From Maricaulis maris_C (GTDB lineage Bacteria; Pseudomonadota; Alphaproteobacteria; Caulobacterales; Maricaulaceae), in assembly GCF_049116555.1 (NCBI RefSeq), contig NZ_JAGDYT010000001.1, forward strand, positions 682,001 through 746,000: a stretch of 64,000 bases of DNA, read 5' to 3'. The number at the start of each line of letters is the position of its first letter. Positions within the stretch are counted from its first letter, which is position 1. The notes below the pieces were generated by a model, which did no database searches, was not told the DNA's origin, and saw nothing but the letters and a program-made list of their open reading frames with translations. Below, in pieces: positions 1-7,987 of the stretch. A program made the position numbers and the translations under genes.

Positions 1-473
1 AATCGCTGGAGGCTCACTGGCGCATCAATGCCGCCGCGCCGGTGCTGCTGGCGAAGGCGATGTCAGCCCATCACACGGAGCGGGCCTCGGGCTGTGTGAT
101 CAATCTGCTCGACCAGAAACTCTTCAATCTCAATCCGGATTTCTTCGCCTACACCCTGTCCAAGCAGGCGCTGCTGGGGGCGACTACAACCATGGCGATG
201 GCCTTTGCACCGGCCGTCCGCGTCAATGCGATCGCGCCCGGCATTACCCTGCCATCGGGTGGCCAGGGCGCCGAGGAGTTTGCCCGCGCCCACGCGATGA
301 ACCCGATGCGTGGTGGCTCGACGCCTGATGACATCATCCGCGCGGTGCGCTTCATCCTTGCGACCCCGTCCATGACGGGCGAGACGATCACCATTGATGG
401 TGGCCAGCATCTCGACGCCCGCAATCGCGACGTCATGTATGCCACCGGCGTGCCGAAGGATGACGCCTCATGA
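1..473 (+). CDS. SDR-family oxidoreductase, pteridine-reductase-like (5' truncated)
   Basis: The gene enters from outside the window; the open frame already runs from base 3. The visible part is the C-terminal two thirds of a Rossmann-fold short-chain dehydrogenase. It has an N-A-A-A-P segment early on, the catalytic Tyr-Lys pair in FAYTLSKQALLG, the RVNAIAPGITLP loop that closes over cofactor and substrate, and a C-terminal ETITIDGGQHL strand. Its stop overlaps the start of folB by ATGA, so the two are probably translationally coupled. SDRs placed next to folB in alphaproteobacteria are usually FolM/PTR1-like dihydropteridine reductases acting on pterins. That specific substrate is inferred from context, and the SDR fold itself is clear. 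The N-terminal nucleotide-binding glycine motif lies outside the window. Confidence 0.8.
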   Translation, partial: SLEAHWRINAAAPVLLAKAMSAHHTERASGCVINLLDQKLFNLNPDFFAYTLSKQALLGATTTMAMAFAPAVRVNAIAPGITLPSGGQGAEEFARAHAMNPMRGGSTPDDIIRAVRFILATPSMTGETITIDGGQHLDARNRDVMYATGVPKDDAS

Positions 474-871
474 GACTGGATCAGGTGATCGAGAATGCCC
501 TTGCCAATGCCTCGGGCGAGGATGTCTTCGTCTATCGGCTCGAGGGCGTGAAGATGGATGTCGAGATCGGCATTCACGACTATGAGCGCGGCGTGAAACA
601 GCGCGTGCTGATCGATGTCGTTACCCTGGTCAACAAGGCCTGGTGCGGCTCGGACGATATCGCCACCGTGGTCGATTACGACTATATCCTGCACGGCATC
701 AAGGCCCTTGAAGAGCGCCAGTTCGACCTCCAGGAAACCCTGTGCGGAGTTGTCCTCGATCTCGCCCTGGCGCCCGCCACCGTCGCCGCCGCCCAGGTCA
801 CCACCCGCAAGGTTGATGCCTATGCCGATGCCGAAGCGGTGGGTCTGACGCGGTTCCGGCGGAAGGTTTAG
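470..871 (+). CDS. folB: Dihydroneopterin aldolase FolB
   Basis: This is a 133-residue protein, the usual size for FolB, which cleaves 7,8-dihydroneopterin to 6-hydroxymethyl-dihydropterin and glycolaldehyde in cytosolic folate synthesis. Family features visible are MDVEIGIHDYERGVKQRV near residue 28 (the short beta strand and ER...Q pterin-binding stretch), a VDYDYI segment in the middle, and a late TTRKVDAY carrying a candidate catalytic lysine. The ATG overlaps the stop of the upstream SDR, which suggests a folate/pterin operon. After folB the strand is followed by more than 400 bases of repeats, so this is probably the operon end. Confidence 0.88.
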   Translation: MRLDQVIENALANASGEDVFVYRLEGVKMDVEIGIHDYERGVKQRVLIDVVTLVNKAWCGSDDIATVVDYDYILHGIKALEERQFDLQETLCGVVLDLALAPATVAAAQVTTRKVDAYADAEAVGLTRFRRKV

Positions 872-904
872 GGCCGGCGACCTCTCCGCCCTTTCTTTCC
901 CGCA

Positions 905-1050
905 ATGTGGGGAATTGGGTTCAGCGTCGCGACGCGAAGCTGAGGTCGACGGCCCCCGAGCGCAGCGAGGGGGCATGCTGTCTGCGGCGTCACCCCTCCG
1001 CCCCACCGTTCGCGCGGCGATCCACCTCGCCTTGTCCGGGCGAGGACCTG
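905..1050. repeat. Dispersed repeat, family B (GGTCCTCGCC type), degenerate copy
   Basis: This stretch of non-coding sequence between folB and the next gene ends in CACCTCGCC...GGGCGAGGACCT. It contains GTCACCCCTCCGCCCCACC, which resembles the interior of the copies at 17635, 36625 and 41429. The left end is poorly defined, so the boundaries are approximate. No reading frame in this interval looks like a gene. Confidence 0.5.
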
Positions 1051-1071
1051 GTGACCATGTTGCGCCTAGCC

Positions 1072-1240
1072 GCGCAAACCCACCCATGCATCACTTGCCG
1101 AGACGTCGCCGTGTCCGGTTTTCCAGGTCAAGGGCGCGCAGCGCCGCTTCGCGGTTTCACCCTTGAGCTGGAAAACCGGACACGGCCTGCTGGCAGACAA
1201 GTGATGTAGGGTCCAGACTGCGCGCGAGCGCGGCAGATCA
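1072..1240. repeat. Structured dispersed repeat, family A, copy 1
   Basis: This is a long imperfect palindrome. An outer stem CATCACTTG (1089-1097) pairs with CAAGTGATG (1198-1206). A 24-base inner arm at 1111-1134 pairs with 1160-1183 with one mismatch, and the apex holds CCGCTTCGCGG. Flanks GCGCAAACC on the left and CTGCGCGCGAGCGCGG on the right are shared with the copies at 27666 and 54546. It lies between convergent genes, so it may act as a transcript end. It could equally be a miniature transposable element. Confidence 0.75.
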
Positions 1241-1312
1241 AGGCGCTTGGCCAGCTTCCAAGGCGCGCGCTCACGCAGGCGTCCCACCCTGCCTCAACCG
1301 TCTCACCCTGCC

Positions 1313-2065
1313 TCAATCGTCCCGCTTCAGCATGATCGTCGCCGTGTAGGGCAGATAGATGGACAGTTCCAGCGGGCCGGACTGGGTCAGGCGGACGCGT
1401 TCGTGCAAGCTTGTTGCGACGTTGATGTCGTACTCATTGCCGAACGTCGAGCGCAGGAAGCGGACATCAGTGGCGATCGCGCGGATGACGTCATTGCGAT
1501 ACTGGTCGGCGCCACCGGTCAGGGTGAGGCTGTAGGAGGATGACGCTTCCACCGTGGCGCGACCGGTCGCGGTCAGGCCCGCGACGAAGGCGGCGACGCG
1601 GTTGTCGGCATCATCGAAATCATCGGGCGCCCCTACCGGCGTCTTGAGATATAGCGTGACAGTCGAGACATCCTCGCGGCGCGGATGTTCCTGGATATCG
1701 ACCTGGCCGATCATGCCTGCGTCGAGATCGACCAGCCCGTCACCCATCATCGACACGGTGATCCCGGCGACGTTGTCGGCGCGCTCCAGCACGGTCTGGA
1801 GTGTGGCACGCACTTCTTCGCGGCGCTCATCGCGTTCGCGGGTGTCAGAGAGGATTTCAACGGTGACGAGGAAATTGTCGGCCCGGCGCACGACATGGAC
1901 ATGGGGGACGGCCTGGACTTCACGCGCCCGGGCGGCGTCCGGGCGGGCGATCCGCGATCCGGTCACCACGATCTCGTCCTGAAACGCTTCGGCGGCATGC
2001 GGCAGGATCAGGAATGCGCACAGCGCAAATACAAACACTCTCATTGGCCAAGCCTTTTTCAACAT
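1313..2065 (-). CDS. Secreted SIMPL (DUF541)-like protein
   Basis: This 250-residue protein has an N-terminal signal peptide (LFVFAL-type hydrophobic core, cleavage expected after HAAEA). The mature part begins DEIVVTGSRI, a phrase familiar from the plug region of TonB-dependent receptors in Caulobacterales, but nothing like a beta-barrel follows. The rest has the alternating strand/helix character of SIMPL/DUF541 periplasmic proteins, ending in LELSIYLPYTATIML. The likely location is the periplasm, and the function is unknown. ATG at 2065 gives a lysine-rich n-region; an internal ATG at 2044 with AAGG upstream is an alternative start. The family assignment is from pattern only. Confidence 0.6.
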   Translation of the reverse strand: MLKKAWPMRVFVFALCAFLILPHAAEAFQDEIVVTGSRIARPDAARAREVQAVPHVHVVRRADNFLVTVEILSDTRERDERREEVRATLQTVLERADNVAGITVSMMGDGLVDLDAGMIGQVDIQEHPRREDVSTVTLYLKTPVGAPDDFDDADNRVAAFVAGLTATGRATVEASSSYSLTLTGGADQYRNDVIRAIATDVRFLRSTFGNEYDINVATSLHERVRLTQSGPLELSIYLPYTATIMLKRDD

Positions 2066-2199
2066 CTTTCAAGGGGACGCTAATGCGGTGATGGCAGGCT
2101 GTCACCTTGCCATCGCCACGGGGCTTCCCGGCCAATCATGCGATAAAAAGCCTGACTTCCAGTCTTGATCCGTCGCCAAAGAGCCTGCCCAGTCGTCCG

Positions 2200-2802
2200 A
2201 TGATTGATATCCCCGAAAAACAGATTCGCGCCGTCCATGACGAGAATACGATCCGGGTCTACCAGGCTTACAGTCACGCTATCGCCGACACGGCGCTGGA
2301 GGAGGGCCGATTCGTCTCTCCCCCTTTCAAGATGGATCGGATGACCTGGATCAAGCCCTCTTTCCTGTGGATGATGTATCGCGCCGGTTGGGGCTTCAAA
2401 GACGCCGGACAGAGTCGAATCCTCGCCATCGACATCACGCGGGACGGGTTTGCCTGGGCGCTGGAGCATAGCTGTCCTAGTCATCCGGACCCGTCCATGA
2501 GCAAGGAAGATTGGGCCCGGTTGAAGGCCGCGTCACCGGTGCGGATCCAGTGGGACCCCGAGCGCGATCTCCATCTGCAGCCGCTCGCGCATCGATCGAT
2601 CCAGATTGGTGTTCATGGCGATGCCGTTCGCCGCTATGTCGATGACTGGATTGTCCGGATCACCGATGTCACGAGTCTGGCGAAGACGATTTTCTCTCAT
2701 GTCGAGACCGGCGACCTGGCCAAAGCTGAAGCGCTCCTGCCTGCGGAACGCCCCTATGTCGCGGACGCCCCCAAGTGGACCGCCAGCCAGGGCACCCCGT
2801 GA
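2200..2802 (+). CDS. DUF4291 domain-containing protein
   Basis: This 200-residue soluble protein carries the DUF4291 hallmarks: TIRVYQAYSHAIAD near residue 20, then PFKMDRMTWIKPSFLWMMYR, ILAIDITRDGFAWAL, and VRIQWDPERD in the second half. Its biochemical role is not known. ATG at 2200 was chosen because the family similarity begins right there (MIDIPEKQIRAVHDENT). The open frame extends 31 codons further upstream but that part looks unrelated. The gene is monocistronic, facing a hairpin that separates it from the convergent DUF418 gene. Confidence 0.8.
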   Translation: MIDIPEKQIRAVHDENTIRVYQAYSHAIADTALEEGRFVSPPFKMDRMTWIKPSFLWMMYRAGWGFKDAGQSRILAIDITRDGFAWALEHSCPSHPDPSMSKEDWARLKAASPVRIQWDPERDLHLQPLAHRSIQIGVHGDAVRRYVDDWIVRITDVTSLAKTIFSHVETGDLAKAEALLPAERPYVADAPKWTASQGTP

Positions 2803-2810
2803 ATCTGACG

Positions 2811-2834
2811 AGCGCCCGGCTTTCGCCGGGCGTT
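2811..2834. terminator. Bidirectional hairpin terminator between convergent genes
   Basis: AGCGCCCGGC, loop TTTC, GCCGGGCGTT forms a ten-pair GC-rich stem with one wobble. It lies 8 bases after the DUF4291 stop and about 30 bases from the stop of the opposing DUF418 gene. There is no long T run, so termination efficiency is uncertain. Confidence 0.6.
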
Positions 2835-2865
2835 CATCAGGGATGACAGGAATGCGGCGCGCGCT

Positions 2866-4071
2866 TTAACCCGCCGTCTCGGTCCTGGGCTTCAGGATTG
2901 GCTGCAGACCGCCATAGGTCAGCGAGCGCCAGACCCATTCCAGCGGGCCGAAGCGGAAGAAGTGGAGCCAGATCGGGGACCAGACGAGCTGGACCGCCCA
3001 GACAATCAGGACCAGCTTGGCCTGGTCGACCCGCTCCACCGTCCCGAACAGGCCGAGGCCCGGCGCGCCCACAAAGATGAAGCTCATGATCAGGGTTTGC
3101 GTCAGGTAGTTTGTGAAGGCCATGCGCCCGGTCGCGGCGAAGAGTTTGATGATCAGGCTGAAGAGGCCGATCTTCGACAGCAGCATCACGGCCGACGCAT
3201 AGCCAAAGGACATCACCAGGCTGCCGACATAGATGAGGGCATTGCCGTCTGCCATCGCCGCGACGTCGAAATCACCGGCGATCATCGTGGTGGTGGAGGT
3301 GTGGTTGAGCCACCAACCCGCAGCCAGGGCGATCACGGCCAGAACGGCATAGCGTGCCGTTGACCAGCTGGCTGACAGGAAGCCGCTTTTGAACAGCGCC
3401 ATGCCGATGAACATCAGGCCCAGCGTTCGTGCGCCGATCATGAGGAGGCCTGCGATCTGACCGACAAGGCCGAAACCGGCATTCCAGGGCAGGCGGTCCA
3501 GCCAACCGGCCTGATAGGCGGCGGTCATGTCGGACAGGAGGCCGGCCATCATCTCTTCCTGCTGGGCCATCTGCTCCGGCGGGGTTTCAAACAATGTGCC
3601 CAGATAGCCGCCGCCGACCATCAGGACGGCGCTGACGGCGATCAGGACCAGGCCCCAGATCACCAGTTTGAGCGGCACCATGCGGCGGGCCTTTACGGCC
3701 AGCATGCCCAGAAGGGCATAGGTGACGAGGATATCGCCCCACCACAGCACATAGGCATGGAAAGCGCCGATCGCGAGCAGCCAGAGCATGCGCGGATAAT
3801 GCTTGCCGGTGTCATCATTCTCACCCGCCATCAGGATGATGCCGGCGCCGAACAGTGTCGAGAAAATGGTGATGAACTTGAAGGCGAAGAAAGTGTGGGC
3901 GAAGGCCCAGACATCCAGATTGGCGCCCGTCAGATCCATCTGCAGGGTTGGATTGTCATAGGCAAAGGGCGTCATCGCGAAGCCCTGCACATTCATCATC
4001 AAGATGCCCAGCACGGCGATGCCGCGCAGGGCGTCGATCGAGACCAGGCGGTCGGTTCTCGGTGCATTCAT
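2866..4071 (-). CDS. DUF418 (YeiB-like) multi-pass membrane protein
   Basis: This 401-residue inner-membrane protein has roughly ten hydrophobic segments. It opens with RLVSIDALRGIAVLGILMMN, the characteristic start of DUF418/YeiB and acyltransferase-3-like proteins. It ends with the family's typical GPLEWVWRSLTYG. The C-terminal half (FAATGRMAFTNYLTQT) is the DUF418 domain proper. The substrate is not known; homologues are often assumed to be transporters or acyl-transfer membrane enzymes. A GGGGGA ribosome site precedes the ATG at 4071. Confidence 0.85.
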   Translation of the reverse strand: MNAPRTDRLVSIDALRGIAVLGILMMNVQGFAMTPFAYDNPTLQMDLTGANLDVWAFAHTFFAFKFITIFSTLFGAGIILMAGENDDTGKHYPRMLWLLAIGAFHAYVLWWGDILVTYALLGMLAVKARRMVPLKLVIWGLVLIAVSAVLMVGGGYLGTLFETPPEQMAQQEEMMAGLLSDMTAAYQAGWLDRLPWNAGFGLVGQIAGLLMIGARTLGLMFIGMALFKSGFLSASWSTARYAVLAVIALAAGWWLNHTSTTTMIAGDFDVAAMADGNALIYVGSLVMSFGYASAVMLLSKIGLFSLIIKLFAATGRMAFTNYLTQTLIMSFIFVGAPGLGLFGTVERVDQAKLVLIVWAVQLVWSPIWLHFFRFGPLEWVWRSLTYGGLQPILKPRTETAG

Positions 4072-4255
4072 TGGTCTGGTCCCCCTTCGACCCTGATCGC
4101 TTCGCGCGAGAGACTAACGCCAAGAAACAGGAAAGTCCCGGGGATAGATTGCGGCGCGGTCCCCCGTCATGCGCCCGCCCATATGCCCGCCGGAACTGCC
4201 CCGTATTCCGGCCGGCCGGGATGTGCCAGAGTACGGGGCTTCAAGGGAGGCCTGC

Positions 4256-4969
4256 ATGGATCGACGTTTCTTCACGCTGGGACTGGCCAGCGCGCTTTTG
4301 ATGACGACCAGCCCGGCCCGGGCCGGTCAGTTCCGGCTCTCCGAGAGCCAGGCCCGTGACGGTATTCGTGCGGCGCTGGGGCAGGCGGCTCGTCTGGCAA
4401 CGATCCGGCTTGGGCGCACGGACGGGTTTTTCGGTGACCCCCAGGTGCGTATCCCCCTGCCATCCCGAATCCGCGACCTGCAATCCATGCTGCGTCGGGT
4501 CGGGCTGTCGTCCCAGCTCGATGATCTCGAACGCCAGATCAACCGCTCCGCCGAGGCGGCGATGCCGGCGGTTCAGACCATTTTCGTCGATGCTGTACGC
4601 TCCATCACCCTGGATGACGCCATCGGTATTGTCCGCGGCGGTGATCGCTCGGCCACGGATTATCTGGAAGGTCGCACATCCGACCAGCTCTACGCGCTGA
4701 TCCGCCCGCGCATGGCGAACACGCTGGAGGCGTCCGGCGCCTATCGCACCCTGCAGCCGATCGAGGAACGGATGAACAGCCAGGGCGGCTTCCTCGGCCG
4801 CCTCATGCGCGGCAGCTCGGGCGGGCAATCCCTGCGCGACCAGCTGACCGACGACGCGTCGCGTCGCGCCATGTCCGGTGTCTTCCATTATGTCGGCGAA
4901 GAGGAACAGGCCATTCGCCGCGATCCGGTCAATCGTACCACCGACATTCTGCGCCGCGTCTTCGGCTAG
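4256..4969 (+). CDS. DUF4197 domain-containing secreted protein
   Basis: This 237-residue protein has a signal peptide (MDRRFFTLGLASALLMTTSPARA) that predicts export to the periplasm. The mature sequence is mostly helical and shows DUF4197 patterns: SESQARDGIRAALGQAA, then QVRIPLP (family form V.IPLP), ITLDDAIGIVRGGDRSATDY, and a C-terminal GVFHYVGEEEQAIRRDP followed by LRRVFG. Its function is unknown. The start at 4256 is supported by GGAGG at about 4246 and by the signal peptide. Confidence 0.82.
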   Translation: MDRRFFTLGLASALLMTTSPARAGQFRLSESQARDGIRAALGQAARLATIRLGRTDGFFGDPQVRIPLPSRIRDLQSMLRRVGLSSQLDDLERQINRSAEAAMPAVQTIFVDAVRSITLDDAIGIVRGGDRSATDYLEGRTSDQLYALIRPRMANTLEASGAYRTLQPIEERMNSQGGFLGRLMRGSSGGQSLRDQLTDDASRRAMSGVFHYVGEEEQAIRRDPVNRTTDILRRVFG

Positions 4970-5059
4970 GCTGATCACGGCCAAGTGACCCATCGCGACT
5001 GGTCGTTGGGCGAGGAATGAGCAAACTGGATCGCCTCGGGCGCGGGGAGTATCCGGTTG

Positions 5060-6103
5060 ATGATGATCGTCAGAATCTGTTTGTCCGTGGCCCTGCTTTG
5101 GGGCCTCGGTGTCTCATCGGCGCCTGCCCAGCCGCGTCACGAGGTTGATTGCGAGGCCGGCGGGCGTCTCCACGCCGGTGCCCGTGGTGTGGCCTTCCTC
5201 GTCGTCCATCGAGGGTCCCTGGTCTGCGAGCGCTATGACCGGGGTGTCGAGGCCGATGAAGCCTGGTGGCTGGCCAGCGGTACGAAGAGCTTTACCCCGG
5301 TCATCATTGCCCTCGCGGTCCAGGACGGCCTGCTCGAGCTCGACCAGCCCGCCGCGGACATACTCACCGAATGGCAGGATGACCCGGAGCGTTCCGCCAT
5401 CACGATCCGCCAATTGCTCAATCAGTCGAGCGGTCTGGCGACCAATCCGCGCAATCGGCGCCTGCCCAGCTATCAGCGTGCGGTTAGGGCTCGCCGGGAC
5501 TATCCGGCCGGTGAGCGTTTTGTTTATGGCGCCGTGCATTTCGAGGCTCTGGGTGAGCTCGTGCGGAGACGGCTCGCGGCTGCAGAGCTGGATCCGACGC
5601 CGGCAGATTACCTCCTGCGGCGCTTTTTGCGCCCGCTGGGGATTGGCGTCGGGGCCTGGCGCTCGGTGGAGGGTAATCCAACGATGTCGGAGGGTACGCA
5701 GATCACCGCGCTCGACTGGGCGCGTTTCGGCCATGCGGTGCTGGAAGGCGGGCATTTCGAGGATGTCCAGCTGGGTGATCCGGCCGTGCTGGCGGCGATG
5801 TGGGAGCCGAGTGCCGCCAACCCCAATTACGGGCTCGGCTGGTGGCTGATCAATCCGCCTGGCGGGGCAGCCGAGATGAGAGGCGGGCCACAAATCGTCA
5901 TGCATGACGCCGATTTCCCCTTCGTCGCCATGGCGGCGGGGGCAGGCGGGCAAAGACTCTATGTCATCCCGCACCTTGATCTGGTTGTGGTACGGATGAC
6001 GCGCGGTGTGCTGGTTGACCCACGCACACAGACCGAGGCGTGGTCGGATCGTCGCTTTTTGCAGGCGCTGATTGTCGACCGGCAGGCCGACCCGTCGGAC
6101 TAG
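5060..6103 (+). CDS. Serine hydrolase of the class C beta-lactamase/esterase fold
   Basis: This roughly 347-residue exported protein has a signal peptide ending SSAPAQ. The active-site S-x-x-K is visible as ASGTKSFT, followed by TIRQLLNQSSGL, a strand typical of the beta-lactamase/DD-peptidase superfamily, and YGAVHFEALGEL at the position of the Tyr motif. Such proteins act on peptidoglycan peptides or small esters in the periplasm; the substrate here cannot be told. GGGGAG precedes a TTG-ATG-ATG cluster, and ATG at 5060 is preferred. Its TAG shares bases with the stop of the opposing antiporter gene. A second serine hydrolase lies at 31984. Confidence 0.82.
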   Translation: MMIVRICLSVALLWGLGVSSAPAQPRHEVDCEAGGRLHAGARGVAFLVVHRGSLVCERYDRGVEADEAWWLASGTKSFTPVIIALAVQDGLLELDQPAADILTEWQDDPERSAITIRQLLNQSSGLATNPRNRRLPSYQRAVRARRDYPAGERFVYGAVHFEALGELVRRRLAAAELDPTPADYLLRRFLRPLGIGVGAWRSVEGNPTMSEGTQITALDWARFGHAVLEGGHFEDVQLGDPAVLAAMWEPSAANPNYGLGWWLINPPGGAAEMRGGPQIVMHDADFPFVAMAAGAGGQRLYVIPHLDLVVVRMTRGVLVDPRTQTEAWSDRRFLQALIVDRQADPSD

Positions 6104-7086
6104 CTGAGGACGCCGCGGGCCAGAACGTAGATGTAGCCAATATAGCCGGCGAAGAGCGCGGCGCCGAGCAGGCGGCTGATCGGCCGCTTGAGCAGGATGA
6201 TGCCGGCGATCACCACGCTGGCTCCGAGCATGACCCAGAAGTCGAGCCGGAAGAAGTCTTCGGGAACCGGGAGCGCGTTGCCGGTCAGGGCTGCGGCAAT
6301 TCCGGTCGCGCCGCCGACCGCGAAGACATTGAAGATGTTCGAGCCCAATACATTGCCGATTGCGAGTTCCGCCTGGCGCCGCACCGAGGCCATGACCACG
6401 GTCGCCAGCTCTGGCAGCGACGTGCCAAACGCCACCGCCGTGAGGCCGATGAGCGCGTCATCCACGCCGAGGTCCGCCGCGGCGGCCGTGCCACCGGCGA
6501 CGATCATCTGTGCCCCGATCGGAAGACCGACAAGACCAATCAGCAAGGCGCCCAGAATGGTCGGCATGGATTTGGGCAGACCGTCCATGTGTTCCAGATC
6601 GGTCAGCTCGGTGATGCTTGGATCATCCGTCTTGCCGCGCGCCAGATAGGCGAGCAGGGCGATATAGGCGATGATCAGGCCGAAAAGGAAATAGCTCTCC
6701 CAGGCCGTAATCACGTGATCCCAGCTGACGGCGATGAGGATCACGGCCGCTCCCAGGGCGAAGATCGCATTGCGACGCACGCCCGGCGTGGTGGTCGCAA
6801 TCGCGCCAAACACCGCCGGCAAACCCAGAATAAGCAGGAAATTGGCGGTATTTGATCCGACGATATTGCCCAGAGCCAGTCCCGGCGCCCCGGACAGGGT
6901 CGACTGGATCGATACGACCAGTTCGGGCGCGGACGTGCCGAAGGCGATAATGGTCAAGCCGACCAGAAGCGGTGGCAAACGCCATTGGCGGGCCAGCGCG
7001 GCACCACCGCGCACAAGCAGATCTCCACCGAACAGCAAGATAATGATGCCGGCCAGAATCAGCGCGATATATACGGGAGCAGCCAT
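6100..7086 (-). CDS. Calcium/sodium antiporter, CaCA family (YrbG-like)
   Basis: This 328-residue inner-membrane protein has about ten membrane segments in two inverted halves. Each half carries the alpha-repeat signature: IIAFGTSAPELVVSIQ near residue 50 and TAVAFGTSLPELATVVMA near 205, with GNIVGSNTANFLLILG and GNVLGSNIFNVFAVGG following. These acidic residues bind Ca2+ and Na+ in CaCA exchangers, which export Ca2+ using the Na+ gradient. The stop codon overlaps the stop of the convergent serine hydrolase (CTAG). A 26-codon reading frame lies just upstream and may share its promoter. Confidence 0.92.
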   Translation of the reverse strand: MAAPVYIALILAGIIILLFGGDLLVRGGAALARQWRLPPLLVGLTIIAFGTSAPELVVSIQSTLSGAPGLALGNIVGSNTANFLLILGLPAVFGAIATTTPGVRRNAIFALGAAVILIAVSWDHVITAWESYFLFGLIIAYIALLAYLARGKTDDPSITELTDLEHMDGLPKSMPTILGALLIGLVGLPIGAQMIVAGGTAAAADLGVDDALIGLTAVAFGTSLPELATVVMASVRRQAELAIGNVLGSNIFNVFAVGGATGIAAALTGNALPVPEDFFRLDFWVMLGASVVIAGIILLKRPISRLLGAALFAGYIGYIYVLARGVLS

Positions 7087-7113
7087 TGTCGGGCGGACCG
7101 TTCGGTTCGCGGA

Positions 7114-7194
7114 CTAGTCGAGACGACGGTATTCGATGAGATTGAGCAAACCGAACAGACCTGCCACGAGGCCGAGAGCAATCAGAGCGTACAT
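7114..7194 (-). CDS. Possible 26-residue single-span membrane peptide
   Basis: This short reading frame begins MYALIALGL and ends NLIEYRRLD: one hydrophobic helix of about 18 residues with a positively charged C-terminus. A GGGGA sits 9 bases before the ATG. It lies 27 bases upstream of the antiporter gene on the same strand, so it could be a leader peptide or a small subunit. Evidence is limited to the ribosome site, the hydrophobic profile and the position. Confidence 0.4.
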   Translation of the reverse strand: MYALIALGLVAGLFGLLNLIEYRRLD

Positions 7195-7272
7195 GAGAAA
7201 ATTCCCCAAAACGGCGTGTATTGGACCCGTACATAGCCCGCCGATGCGGCACTGGCTAGCGGGGGATGCGGC

Positions 7273-7743
7273 ATGAACTGGCGTCAGCGTGTCGAACCCG
7301 TCATCCGCCCGCTCATGCACGCCTTCTGGCGGCTTTCACGCGGCACCACGCTGGGGGTGAGGGGGATTGTCGTGCGCGCGGATGGCCGGGTGATTCTGGT
7401 CCGCCATACCTATGTCGGAGGCTGGCATCTGCCGGGGGGCGGAGTGGAGAAAGGTGAAAGCGTCCGCGACGCTCTGACGCATGAATTGCGTGACGAGGCC
7501 GGCGTGGCGCTGGCGGGCGAGGCAAGGGTCCAGGGCGTCCATGCCAATCACCGGACATTCCGCGGGGATCATGTCGTTGTCTGTGTCGTTCGGGACTGGT
7601 CGCGCTGCGAGTCCAATGCCGCGGGCGAGATCGCCGAGACCGGCTGGTTCGACCCGGACAACCTGCCCGACGGGACAACACCGGCCACGCGGGCGCGCCT
7701 GGCCGAATTTCGTGATCAGGCGCCGGTTGCCGATAACTGGTGA
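7273..7743 (+). CDS. Nudix hydrolase
   Basis: This 156-residue protein has a Nudix box at about residues 57-79: GGVEKGE followed after seven residues by HELRDEAGV. The canonical R-E-x-x-E-E reads H-E-x-x-D-E here, a mild deviation; the metal-binding Glu and Asp/Glu positions are preserved. Nudix enzymes hydrolyse nucleoside diphosphates linked to another group; the substrate is not predictable. The N-terminus (EPVIRPLMHAFWRLSRG) is shared with a group of Nudix proteins acting near lipid or dolichol-type substrates, but that is weak. It diverges from the antiporter unit. Confidence 0.85.
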   Translation: MNWRQRVEPVIRPLMHAFWRLSRGTTLGVRGIVVRADGRVILVRHTYVGGWHLPGGGVEKGESVRDALTHELRDEAGVALAGEARVQGVHANHRTFRGDHVVVCVVRDWSRCESNAAGEIAETGWFDPDNLPDGTTPATRARLAEFRDQAPVADNW

Positions 7744-7987
7744 CGGGTTGGCATGGCCGCCCGGAAAGGGTGCGGTGTACCGGAGCAGGCCAACCCGAAG
7801 CGAGGGATATCGAGCCAGACTGTCCGGTACACCGCGGGGCGCACGCTGACGACATTAGGCAGCCCGGTGTGAACCCCAGCTGAGCCATCCCGGCCCATTT
7901 TTGCCCTGAATGTGGCTTCAAGTGGGGACAAGTGCGGCAAATTCATTAGGATGCCTTGTATGGGGAGATGGATCGGGGCCGATTCGA

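Noticed and set aside
905..1240. Short frames (73 to 100 codons) in the gap after folB
   Set aside because: The interval is made of dispersed repeats; the frames follow repeat structure and change with each copy.
3757..4359. Plus-strand frame antisense to DUF418
   Set aside because: It lies over a well-supported membrane protein and has a charged, unstructured composition without homology signals.
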